Shown piece by piece: positions 1-6,490 of a stretch of DNA of 9,849 bases; position 1 is the first letter of the stretch, and every line of letters starts with the position of its first letter. The position numbers and the translations under genes were made by a program. Source of the stretch: Sphingomonadaceae bacterium (GTDB taxonomy: Bacteria > Pseudomonadota > Alphaproteobacteria > Sphingomonadales > Sphingomonadaceae); assembly GCA_023384025.1 (NCBI GenBank), contig JAHDXX010000032.1:2256-12104 (forward strand), given 5' to 3'. The notes beneath the pieces were generated by a model. It saw only the letters and a list, made by a program, of their open reading frames with translations, had not been told where the DNA came from and did not search any database.

Positions 1-403
1 CGTCCGGCTGGAGCGCGATCAGCGCCGCATTGAGTTCGCGCTCGACATGGTCGTTGTGGGTATCGACCAGCTCCACGATCATGCGATAGCCGTACTCGGC
101 GCACTTGAGCATCCCGCCGAGCAGCATCTGGTCAACCCAGTCGGACCCCTGTCGGGCCTGCCAGTCGGCAATGGTGCGTTCGCGGTCATTGAGGGCGAGG
201 ATAAGGTAGGAGCGTGATCCGCTCATCCGCTGGGCAGCGATCGACGGGATATAGCCCAGCCGGTCGATCGCTTCCTGCACGCGGGCCTTCATCTCAGGCC
301 GCACGTTGGGTTCATCGTTGATGACGCGGCTGACCGTTTGCAGGGAGACCCCTGCATCGGCAGCAACATGCTTGATCGTGACAGCCTGACGGCGTCTCGC
401 CAT
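1..403 (-). CDS. LacI-family transcriptional regulator, N-terminal part (cut by left edge)
   Basis: This is a DNA-binding sugar-responsive regulator of the LacI/GalR family; 134 complete residues are visible and the C-terminus lies outside the window. Residues about 7-55 form the classic headpiece: a helix-turn-helix with AGVSLQTVSRVIN as recognition helix, then a hinge region ending GYIPSIAAQRMSGSRS. Compared with E. coli LacI, the specificity positions read L-Q-R instead of Y-Q-R, and the hinge leucine that enters the minor groove is replaced by methionine. The sugar-binding domain starts at about residue 62. The start is well fixed: the ATG lies one codon after the in-frame TAA of the GH16 gene, with a purine-rich GAAGGGG stretch upstream at 414-420. 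The 3-bp gap to GH16 implies co-transcription and suggests local control of the glucanase/receptor unit. The effector cannot be read from this fragment. Confidence 0.93.
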   Translation of the reverse strand, partial: MARRRQAVTIKHVAADAGVSLQTVSRVINDEPNVRPEMKARVQEAIDRLGYIPSIAAQRMSGSRSYLILALNDRERTIADWQARQGSDWVDQMLLGGMLKCAEYGYRMIVELVDTHNDHVERELNAALIALQPD

Positions 404-406
404 GAT

Positions 407-1414
407 TTACCGGCCCCCTTCGCAGCTCTTACCGCTAACGCCCTCGGGCCGACATTGCCAGACCCGCACCCAGTCGACCTCAAGTGTCTTGGGAAAGCCG
501 CTCTCGTCAACCCCGCCCAGGCCCCGTTCTTCCGGCAAGCCGCCGCCGATGGCGAGGTTGAGGATCAGGTGAAAGCGCTGGTCGAACGGAGCGAGTGGAT
601 CAGCCGAGCCTGCGCTCCACCAGTCCCCGGCCTGCTGGCGGGCAAAGACTTCGCCATTGAGGGTCCATTCGATCACCCCCGGCGCCCAGACGATGCCATA
701 GGTGTGGAAACCTTCCAGCACTTCAGGGGCATGCATTTCCGCGCTCTTCAGCGCATTGTCCGGCCACAGCCCGCCGAAATGGAGCGTGCCGAGGATCGTG
801 TCCTCGCGTCCGGCGGGGCACTTCGCGCATGGCACACCAAGGTTGACCGCTTCGAGAATGTCGATCTCGCCCGAGGAGGCCCAGGTGCCATAGGCATTGT
901 TTTCCGGAAGCATCCAGATCGCCGGCCAAGTGCCCTGGCCCTGCGGCAGCTTCGCGCGCACTTCGATCCGGCCATATTGCCAGGCGGCCTTGCCCCGCGT
1001 CACCATCCGCGCCGAAGTGAACGGCTTGGTGGCTTGTCGCTCGGGGTCGGGCATGCTCGCTTTCACGTGCGGCGGGTAGGCCGGGCCGGTGTGGCTTTCG
1101 CGGTGCGCGGTTATGCGCAGCACCCCGTCCCTGACGCGCGCATTTGCGGGGCGGTCGGTGTAGCACTGCCGTTCGTTATTGCCGCCGCCCCAGCAGTCGA
1201 CATCGAATTGCCACTTGTTGATGTCGATCTCGACGCCATCGAATTCATCGGACCAGACCAGACCCCAGCCCGCTTCGGCCGCCGGCGTGCGGGCGGTGCC
1301 CGGTGCGGGGCGCTCGACCTGGGTGATCACCTTCTTCGGTCGTTCGGGCACCGACTGGCACGCGCCGAGCAGGGCAGTGGTGGCGAGCAGGGCAAGGCGA
1401 GGGAGACTGGGCAT
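407..1414 (-). CDS. GH16 family glycoside hydrolase lipoprotein, probable endo-1,3-beta-glucanase (laminarinase)
   Basis: This 335-residue exported hydrolase is predicted to cleave internal beta-1,3 (or mixed 1,3/1,4) glucan bonds with retention. A lipoprotein signal spans residues 1-19 (ALLATTALLGAC, lipidated Cys19). Residue +2 is Gln, not Asp, so outer-membrane sorting is expected. After a Pro-rich linker to about 47, the GH16 domain fills 50-320: WSDEFDG at 54-60, GTWPAIWMLPE at 161-171, and the family signature GEIDILEAVN at 182-191, with nucleophile Glu183, Asp185 and acid/base Glu188 all present. Six Cys after the lipobox fall in three close pairs (74/84, 196/199, 321/331). The start at 1414 is preferred over an in-frame ATG at 1540 because it gives the lipobox and follows an AAGGAA Shine-Dalgarno. 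It lies downstream of the TonB receptor and 3 bp before the LacI gene. Substrate within GH16 is inferred; lichenan or another beta-glucan is possible. Confidence 0.93.
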   Translation of the reverse strand: MPSLPRLALLATTALLGACQSVPERPKKVITQVERPAPGTARTPAAEAGWGLVWSDEFDGVEIDINKWQFDVDCWGGGNNERQCYTDRPANARVRDGVLRITAHRESHTGPAYPPHVKASMPDPERQATKPFTSARMVTRGKAAWQYGRIEVRAKLPQGQGTWPAIWMLPENNAYGTWASSGEIDILEAVNLGVPCAKCPAGREDTILGTLHFGGLWPDNALKSAEMHAPEVLEGFHTYGIVWAPGVIEWTLNGEVFARQQAGDWWSAGSADPLAPFDQRFHLILNLAIGGGLPEERGLGGVDESGFPKTLEVDWVRVWQCRPEGVSGKSCEGGR

Positions 1415-1421
1415 GTCGGTG

Positions 1422-1427
1422 TTCCTT
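1422..1427 (-). promoter_or_regulatory. Ribosome binding site of the GH16 gene
   Basis: AAGGAA on the minus strand lies 7 nt before the ATG at 1414. It supports this start over the longer in-frame one at 1540, whose extra 42 residues would bury the lipoprotein signal. The site comes just after the T-run of the hairpin at 1435-1469. Confidence 0.7.
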
Positions 1428-1434
1428 GTACCAC

Positions 1435-1469
1435 AAAAAAGCGGGCCCTCGCACGATGCAAGGGCCCGC
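1435..1469 (-). terminator. Intrinsic terminator or attenuator between receptor and GH16 genes
   Basis: The arms 1441-1449 (GCGGGCCCT) and 1461-1469 (AGGGCCCGC) pair perfectly over 9 bp. After a C/A mismatch, three more pairs (GCA with TGC) close on a CGA loop. On the minus strand the stem is followed directly by six T (1435-1440), the layout of a rho-independent terminator. There is no T-run on the plus-strand side, so it acts in one direction, after the receptor stop at 1500. Because GH16 starts 21 bp further on with no clear promoter, partial read-through that sets a receptor-over-enzyme ratio is a plausible role. Confidence 0.85.
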
Positions 1470-1499
1470 AAAGGGTGGTTCTGTCCGGGCCGGTTCGTC

Positions 1500-4400
1500 T
1501 TAGAAGTCGAACCGTGCCATGAAGGTGAAGCGGCGGTCATTGCGGAACGCCGAGCGGGTCACCCGGTTACCGTCAAAGTCGATCACCTGGCTGGTGCGGG
1601 TTACCGTATCCAGCAGGTTGACCCCCTGCACGCCCAGCTTGATCTGGTCGGTCAGGGCATAGAAGATCGACGCATCGAGCTGGCCTGAGCTTTCCTGCCA
1701 GATCGGCGAGAACGGGAAGATGTCGTCGCGCGGGGTGATCAGGAAGTCGGACCGCCAGTTATAGGCTGCACGGGCAGCCAGCGGGCCTTTCTCGTAGAAC
1801 ACCACCGCATTGACGGTGTGCTTCGAAATACCGGCCAGCGGCTGCAGTGCGGCGAAGGTGCTGCGCTGGGCCCCGCCGACCTGGGTGTTCCCGAAGGCGC
1901 CCCCGTCGACGTAGGTGTAGGTCAGCTGCGTGCCGAGGCCGCTGAGCAGGCCGGGCAGGAAGTCGTAGGTCTGCTGATGGGCCAGTTCGAAACCCTTCAG
2001 CGTACCACCCTGCGAGTTGATCGGACCGTTAACCTCGACGTCGATGGTCGTGCCGTTGGGGCTGGTGAAGTCGACCAGATCGATCCCGCCGCTGACGATC
2101 CCCTTGATGTCCTTGAGGAAGAACGAGGCCGTGAGCGAGCCCACATCATCGAAGTACCATTCGACCGAGGCGTCGTAGTTCCACGAGGAAACCGGGCGCA
2201 CGTTGCGGTTGCCGGTGAACAGCTGGAACAGCGGGCCGGTTTCCAGCGTGCCCTCCTGACGCAGGTCATTGGTGTTGTCGCCAATCGACCCGCCCGAGGT
2301 AAACAGCTGCAGGTCAGGCCGCGAAATGCCCTTCGAGACAGCGGCACGGAACAGCAGGCCGCCGCCCACGTCGAGCTTGACGTTGAAGCTCGGCAGCCAG
2401 TGGTCGAAGGTGATGTCGCGGTCGTCGATCAGGAATTCGCCGGTGAAGGCCGCCGCAAATTCGGCCTGCCGTGCAGCCGACAGGCTGCAATAGCCCGGCA
2501 GCGTCTGACCCGGAGGGGTCTGGTTGCACTGGCCAACGATCTCGTTGACCTGAACCCGCCCGTCGCCGTTGCCGGCCGGACCGTTGTCGAAGAAGAAGCC
2601 GTTGGGGAAGCCGATCAGGCCGCCGGTGCGCACCTTGGTTTCGACATAGCGCAAACCGAAGTTGCCTTCGATCACCCAGCCGCTCGGGAAATCATGCCCG
2701 AAGTCGATCCGGCCGTACGCAGACTTGGTTTCTTCGCCCACGCTGGAGATCTCAGGCGGGCAGAACGGATCGCACGGCACCACGGTGCCGTTGATTTGCG
2801 TGAACGAGCGGCCCTGCACCCCGAAGAACGGGTTGGGGGTCTGCGAGAACACGTTGATGGCCTGGGCCTGACGCTTCGATTCGCCCGAGAGGTATTCGCC
2901 GAGGAAATCGTCCCCGCCGAAGAACCATGCGGCACCGTTGGCAATCGGCGTCGGCGCAGAACCGCGCTGGAAGCCGTCGGCGAACGGGTTGCGCACCTCC
3001 GAGAAGGTCGGGAAATCGCTGACGAAGGCACCGCCTGCGATCGCGAATTCCTGACCCGGCAGGCCGGTGAAGAAGCGGCCCGGCTGGAACCCGCCAGTTG
3101 CAGCACAGCCCGGACCGGCATTCCACGGGGCGCAGCCCGCACGGCCGGCCCACGGTGCCGAGAGGTTGCCCCAGGTGCTGAAGTTGGTGTTGCGGGTGGT
3201 CCGCTCACGGTCCGACCAGCGCGCGCCGAAGCGGGCGCTCTTGAAGAAACCGTCGTCGCTGATGTCGTACTCGGCATCGAACCGCAGGCTGTCCATGTCG
3301 CCGTCGTTCTGCTCGAGGCTGTCGAGCAGGAACCAGTAGTAGGTGTAGAAGCCGCTGGAGAAGTAATCCGACGGCGAACCCTGCGGGGCGAGGAATTCGA
3401 TCTGCGGGGTCTTCCCGGTCGCGTCGATCGAGACGTCGGCCCAGGTGTTCATCGCCCCGATGACCGAATCGCGACTCAGGTCGGACTTGATGTGTTGCGC
3501 TTCGAAGCTGAGGCGCAGGCGATCCGAGGCATTCCACTTCAGGTCGAGCGAGAAATCGGCGGTGTTAGCGTCGGTCGCGCGCTGGAAGCGGAGCGATTCC
3601 ATCGGGATGCCGCCACGCCCGAACGGGTTGGCATAGGCATCACCCGGACGCTGGGTCAGAATGCCGCTCTGGAACACACCGTTGGCGTCGAACTGCCAGG
3701 TGCTGCCCGCGCGCGGCACAGGGAACAGCGCATCATCGTTGACCAGCGCGAGGATGGCAAATTCATCCGTGAAGAACTGGGTTTCGGAACGCAGCCATTC
3801 GAACGTGGCGAGGAAGTCTCCGGTCGGATCCTCGTATTGGAGAACCGCCGACCATGCTTCGCGGTCGCGCTCAAGCGTGGTGGTGCGGACACCCGCGCCC
3901 TTGGGGGCGACAACCGTCCCGGCGGGCGGGAAGTTGGCTTCGGTGAAGTTCGGCGCACCGCCGAAGCCGCCCGAACCAACCGAGAGTACGCGCTGGCACG
4001 GTCCGTTGAGTGCGCTGGCGCGATAGCAAGGGTCGGTCAGCTGCGAGGCATCGGTGCGGCTGATCAGTTCCGAGCGGCTGTAGCCGAACTGGACACCCAG
4101 CGTGCCGGCGTCGGTTTCCCAGGTATTCGATCCGAGGAAGGAAATTCCGGGCGACCATTCCTTGGCCAGATCGCCGACATTGGCTTCGATCGTGCCGGCA
4201 ACGTGAAACCCGCGGCGGTCGAGCGGCTTGCGGGTAACGAGGTTGACGGTACCGGCGATGCCGCCGTCGACCATGTCGGCAGTGACGTTCTTGAACACTT
4301 CGACCCGGCCGAACAGTTCCGGCGAAACATCCTCGAAGCTCAGCTCGCGGCCGCCATTGGCCGAGAAGATGTCGCGACCGTTGAGCTCGGTGCGGACGAA

Positions 4401-4775
4401 CGGGAGGCCGCGCACGATGACGCCGGTGCCTTCGACCGAGAAACGGTCAGGATCGGACGGCTTCTCGAATCGACCGATATTGACGCCGGGAACGCGCTGG
4501 AGTGCTTCGGCAACCGAGCGGTCGGGCAGGGCGCCGATGTCTTCCGCGGTGATGGCATCGACAAAGGTGTCGGCATCGCGCTTGACGTTCTGGGCCGACT
4601 GAAGTGCTGCACGGAAACCGGAAACGACGATTTCGTTGTCTTCAGTTTCAGCAGTTTCCTCGGCTGCCTGATCCTGCGCCAGCGCGGGTTGCGCAACCGA
4701 CACAAGAGCGATCCCCGAAACCGTGCCGAGAGCGATCGAACGCCAGGACAGCGCGCGCGCAGAAGTGTGCCTCAT
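1500..4775 (-). CDS. TonB-dependent outer-membrane receptor (Xanthomonas/Caulobacter carbohydrate type)
   Basis: This 1091-residue active-transport channel uses TonB/ExbBD energy to bring a ligand, here probably an oligosaccharide, across the outer membrane. Residues 1-33 are a signal peptide with cleavage after AQPALA. A short acidic linker leads to a TonB-box-like EIVVSG at 48-53. The plug follows at about 55-185, with ITAEDIGALPDRSVAEALQRVPGV at 75-98, VRGL at 121-124, the FKNVTADMVDGGIAGTVNL stretch at 161-179 and TRKPLD at 181-186. The beta-barrel runs to a terminal Phe1091 (ARFDF), as barrel assembly requires. All eight Cys fall in close pairs (250/260, 548/557, 668/672, 750/763), probably loop disulfides. 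The start at 4775 is chosen over 4847 because it gives a clean signal peptide and follows GGGAGGA. The gene heads the unit with GH16 and LacI and diverges from the halogenase. The ligand is inferred from GH16. Confidence 0.96.
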   Translation of the reverse strand: MRHTSARALSWRSIALGTVSGIALVSVAQPALAQDQAAEETAETEDNEIVVSGFRAALQSAQNVKRDADTFVDAITAEDIGALPDRSVAEALQRVPGVNIGRFEKPSDPDRFSVEGTGVIVRGLPFVRTELNGRDIFSANGGRELSFEDVSPELFGRVEVFKNVTADMVDGGIAGTVNLVTRKPLDRRGFHVAGTIEANVGDLAKEWSPGISFLGSNTWETDAGTLGVQFGYSRSELISRTDASQLTDPCYRASALNGPCQRVLSVGSGGFGGAPNFTEANFPPAGTVVAPKGAGVRTTTLERDREAWSAVLQYEDPTGDFLATFEWLRSETQFFTDEFAILALVNDDALFPVPRAGSTWQFDANGVFQSGILTQRPGDAYANPFGRGGIPMESLRFQRATDANTADFSLDLKWNASDRLRLSFEAQHIKSDLSRDSVIGAMNTWADVSIDATGKTPQIEFLAPQGSPSDYFSSGFYTYYWFLLDSLEQNDGDMDSLRFDAEYDISDDGFFKSARFGARWSDRERTTRNTNFSTWGNLSAPWAGRAGCAPWNAGPGCAATGGFQPGRFFTGLPGQEFAIAGGAFVSDFPTFSEVRNPFADGFQRGSAPTPIANGAAWFFGGDDFLGEYLSGESKRQAQAINVFSQTPNPFFGVQGRSFTQINGTVVPCDPFCPPEISSVGEETKSAYGRIDFGHDFPSGWVIEGNFGLRYVETKVRTGGLIGFPNGFFFDNGPAGNGDGRVQVNEIVGQCNQTPPGQTLPGYCSLSAARQAEFAAAFTGEFLIDDRDITFDHWLPSFNVKLDVGGGLLFRAAVSKGISRPDLQLFTSGGSIGDNTNDLRQEGTLETGPLFQLFTGNRNVRPVSSWNYDASVEWYFDDVGSLTASFFLKDIKGIVSGGIDLVDFTSPNGTTIDVEVNGPINSQGGTLKGFELAHQQTYDFLPGLLSGLGTQLTYTYVDGGAFGNTQVGGAQRSTFAALQPLAGISKHTVNAVVFYEKGPLAARAAYNWRSDFLITPRDDIFPFSPIWQESSGQLDASIFYALTDQIKLGVQGVNLLDTVTRTSQVIDFDGNRVTRSAFRNDRRFTFMARFDF

Positions 4776-4785
4776 AGCCAAGATA

Positions 4786-4792
4786 TCCTCCC
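4786..4792 (-). promoter_or_regulatory. Ribosome binding site of the TonB receptor gene
   Basis: GGGAGGA on the minus strand lies 10 nt before the ATG at 4775. It decides the start against an in-frame ATG at 4847 that would add 24 residues in front of the signal peptide. Confidence 0.7.
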
Positions 4793-4847
4793 ATAGACCA
4801 AGTGCCCGGACGAATCCGAGCCTCTTCGATTCCTGCCTATCGGACAA

Positions 4848-4861
4848 TGTGAGCGTTCACA
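4848..4861. promoter_or_regulatory. LacI-family operator 1 (near-perfect palindrome)
   Basis: TGTGAGCGTTCACA is a 14-bp palindrome with a single mismatched pair. The central CG and TGTGA/TCACA half-sites with a 4-bp gap are the layout of LacI-family operators, one base from the symmetric E. coli lac operator core. It sits in the divergent promoter region 72 bp before the receptor start and shares the 9-mer CGTTCACAA with operator 2. Which of the two nearby LacI proteins binds is not shown by the sequence. Confidence 0.82.
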
Positions 4862-4885
4862 AGTGAAAAAATGAACGTTCACAAT
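4856..4885 (+). promoter_or_regulatory. Candidate sigma-70-type promoter for the halogenase gene
   Basis: TTCACA (4856-4861, 5 of 6 to the -35 consensus) and CACAAT (4880-4885, 4 of 6 to the -10 consensus) are separated by 18 bp. Transcription would start near 4892, leaving a leader of about 48 nt. Both elements overlap the operators, so a bound LacI protein would block polymerase. The match is modest and comes partly from the repeated operator sequence itself; no equally good promoter was found for the receptor on the other strand. Confidence 0.35.
4872..4881. promoter_or_regulatory. LacI-family operator 2 (palindrome core)
   Basis: TGAACGTTCA is a perfect 10-bp palindrome with the central CG typical of LacI-family sites. 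Its right half continues as CACAA-like sequence identical to operator 1, while its left half diverges beyond the core (AA instead of TG), so it is probably the weaker site. The centres of the two operators are 22 bp apart, about two helical turns, placing them on the same face of the DNA. Confidence 0.78.
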
Positions 4886-4939
4886 CTCCCGGGCAACGTG
4901 CTATCGACATGCAACGGAGAGCATGGTTGAAGGTGCCTT

Positions 4940-6445
4940 ATGGCCATTGAGAAGATCGTAATCGTGGGTGGCGGAACAGCCGGGTGGATGGCTGCCGCCG
5001 CGCTGTCGCGAATCGCGGGGGTGCGCGGCGTCTCCATCACGCTGATCGAATCCGAGGAAATCGGCACGGTCGGGGTGGGCGAGGCGACCATCCCGCCGTT
5101 CGTCGAATTCAACCAGCTGCTCGAGATCGACGAGCGCGAGATGATGGCGGCGTGCCAGGCCAGCTTCAAGCTGGGCATCCAGTTCGTCAACTGGGGCCAG
5201 GTGGGCGACAGCTACATCCACCCCTTCGGCGCCTATGGCTATCACATGGGCGGTATTGCTTTTCACCAGGTGTGGCACCGCATCCGCGAACTGGGTGACA
5301 AGCGTCCGATCCAGGCGTTCAACCTCGAAACCATGGCTGCCTATTTCGGCAAGTTCTCTCGCACGGAAGACTATGCCCGCGAGGACCTGCCGCCTATCAA
5401 CTATGCCTACCATATCGACGCCACCCGCTATGCCCGGTTCCTGCGCGGTTATGCCGAAAAGCGCGGGGTGGTCCGCCGCGAAGGGCGGGTAACCGATGTC
5501 ACGCTCGATGGAGAAAGCGGCTTTGTCGCATCGGTTACGATGGCAGACGGGGCCGTGGTTCCTGGCGACCTGTTCATCGATTGCTCGGGTTTCCGCGGTT
5601 TGCTGATCGAGCAGGCGCTGGAAACGGGCTACGAGGACTGGCGCCACTACCTGCCCTGCGACCGCGCCGTGGCGCTGCCGTGCGAGCGGGAAGACGGGAG
5701 CGGCCCGCCGCCATTTACGCGTGCCACCGCGCACGGCGCGGGGTGGCAATGGTGCGTGCCGTTGCAGCATCGCAACGGCAACGGCCATGTCTACTGCAGC
5801 GAATACATGTCTGATGACGAGGCGCACGATATCCTCGTGAAGAACCTCGCCGGAAAACCGGCGGCCGAGCCCAATTTCCTCCGCTTCATCACCGGGCGGC
5901 GCAAGAAGTTCTGGAACCGCAACGTGGTGGCGCTGGGGCTGGCGGCCGGCTTCATGGAGCCGCTCGAATCGACTTCGATCCATTTGGTAAACACCGGGAT
6001 CAACAAGCTGATCGCGCTGCTCTCGCTTGACGGGATCACGCAGACACAGGTCGATGCCTTCAACCGGCTCACGGCGAAAGAATATGCCCGCATCCGCGAT
6101 TTTCTGATCCTGCACTATAACGCCACCGAACGGACAGATACCCACTTCTGGAACCATGTCCGCACCATGGACGTGCCGGAAACGCTGACGGAAAAAGTCG
6201 AACTGTTCCGCGCCAACGGGCAGATTTTCCGCGAGGAAGACGAGCTGTTCACCGAGACGAGCTGGGCGGCCGTGATGATGGGCCAGCGCATCCGCATGGG
6301 CGGCACCAGCGCGATGGCCGATGTGCTCGCGGGGCCCGGACTGAAAAAGGAACTGGACGAAATGGAAGGCTCGATCCGCTTCTTGGTCGACCGGATGCCG
6401 AGCCATGCGGACTATCTGTTCCGCTATTGCCCGGCGGCTGCCTGA
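4940..6445 (+). CDS. Flavin-dependent halogenase (tryptophan halogenase family)
   Basis: This 501-residue cytoplasmic flavoprotein belongs to the family that uses FADH2, O2 and halide to make hypohalous acid and halogenate an electron-rich aromatic, classically tryptophan or indole. The dinucleotide-binding motif GGGTAGW is at 10-16 and GVGEATIPP at 45-53. The catalytic-lysine segment ASFKLGIQF is at 74-82 (Lys77, matching Lys79 of PrnA). DCSGFRG is at 214-220. The family WxWxIP motif appears as WQWCVP at 269-274 (Val for Ile), and EPLESTS at 340-346 supplies the Glu343-Ser344 pair matching PrnA Glu346-Ser347. Length is normal for the family. GAAGG at 4929-4933 is a good ribosome site 6 nt before the ATG. 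The gene diverges from the TonB receptor and shares its operators. Free tryptophan need not be the substrate; related Brevundimonas and Xanthomonas enzymes beside TonB receptors favour bromination of indoles. Confidence 0.94.
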   Translation: MAIEKIVIVGGGTAGWMAAAALSRIAGVRGVSITLIESEEIGTVGVGEATIPPFVEFNQLLEIDEREMMAACQASFKLGIQFVNWGQVGDSYIHPFGAYGYHMGGIAFHQVWHRIRELGDKRPIQAFNLETMAAYFGKFSRTEDYAREDLPPINYAYHIDATRYARFLRGYAEKRGVVRREGRVTDVTLDGESGFVASVTMADGAVVPGDLFIDCSGFRGLLIEQALETGYEDWRHYLPCDRAVALPCEREDGSGPPPFTRATAHGAGWQWCVPLQHRNGNGHVYCSEYMSDDEAHDILVKNLAGKPAAEPNFLRFITGRRKKFWNRNVVALGLAAGFMEPLESTSIHLVNTGINKLIALLSLDGITQTQVDAFNRLTAKEYARIRDFLILHYNATERTDTHFWNHVRTMDVPETLTEKVELFRANGQIFREEDELFTETSWAAVMMGQRIRMGGTSAMADVLAGPGLKKELDEMEGSIRFLVDRMPSHADYLFRYCPAAA

Positions 6446-6490
6446 CCGGCGCTTGCCTCTTGTGGCCCTGACGCACTAGAGCGTTGGGCC

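Noticed and set aside
401..409. GH16 and the downstream LacI gene are in the same frame, separated only by TAA and one codon, suggesting a read-through fusion
   Set aside because: A fusion would join an exported lipoprotein to a DNA-binding protein, which makes no functional sense. The LacI gene has its own ATG and ribosome site, and there is no recoding signal around the TAA.
338..1522. A 394-codon plus-strand open frame opposite GH16
   Set aside because: It spans three real minus-strand features, including the terminator hairpin and the LacI start, and shows no domain; it is a GC-driven shadow.
1818..4796. A 992-codon open frame on the plus strand opposite the receptor gene
   Set aside because: Its product is Arg/Glu/Ala/Val-rich with no recognisable domain, and it mirrors the receptor exactly. 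In GC-rich genomes such antisense frames stay open because of third-position GC. The receptor frame has signal peptide, plug and barrel features.
4848..4861. Possible CRP/FNR-type site, because of the TGTGA and TCACA half-sites
   Set aside because: CRP needs a 6-bp gap between the half-sites, and here it is 4 bp with a central CG, as in LacI operators. The halves also do not match FNR's TTGAT/ATCAA.
4901..6406. A 501-codon open frame on the minus strand opposite the halogenase
   Set aside because: It is His/Arg-rich low-information sequence with no family motif and would run from inside the halogenase into the operator region. The halogenase frame carries every family motif.
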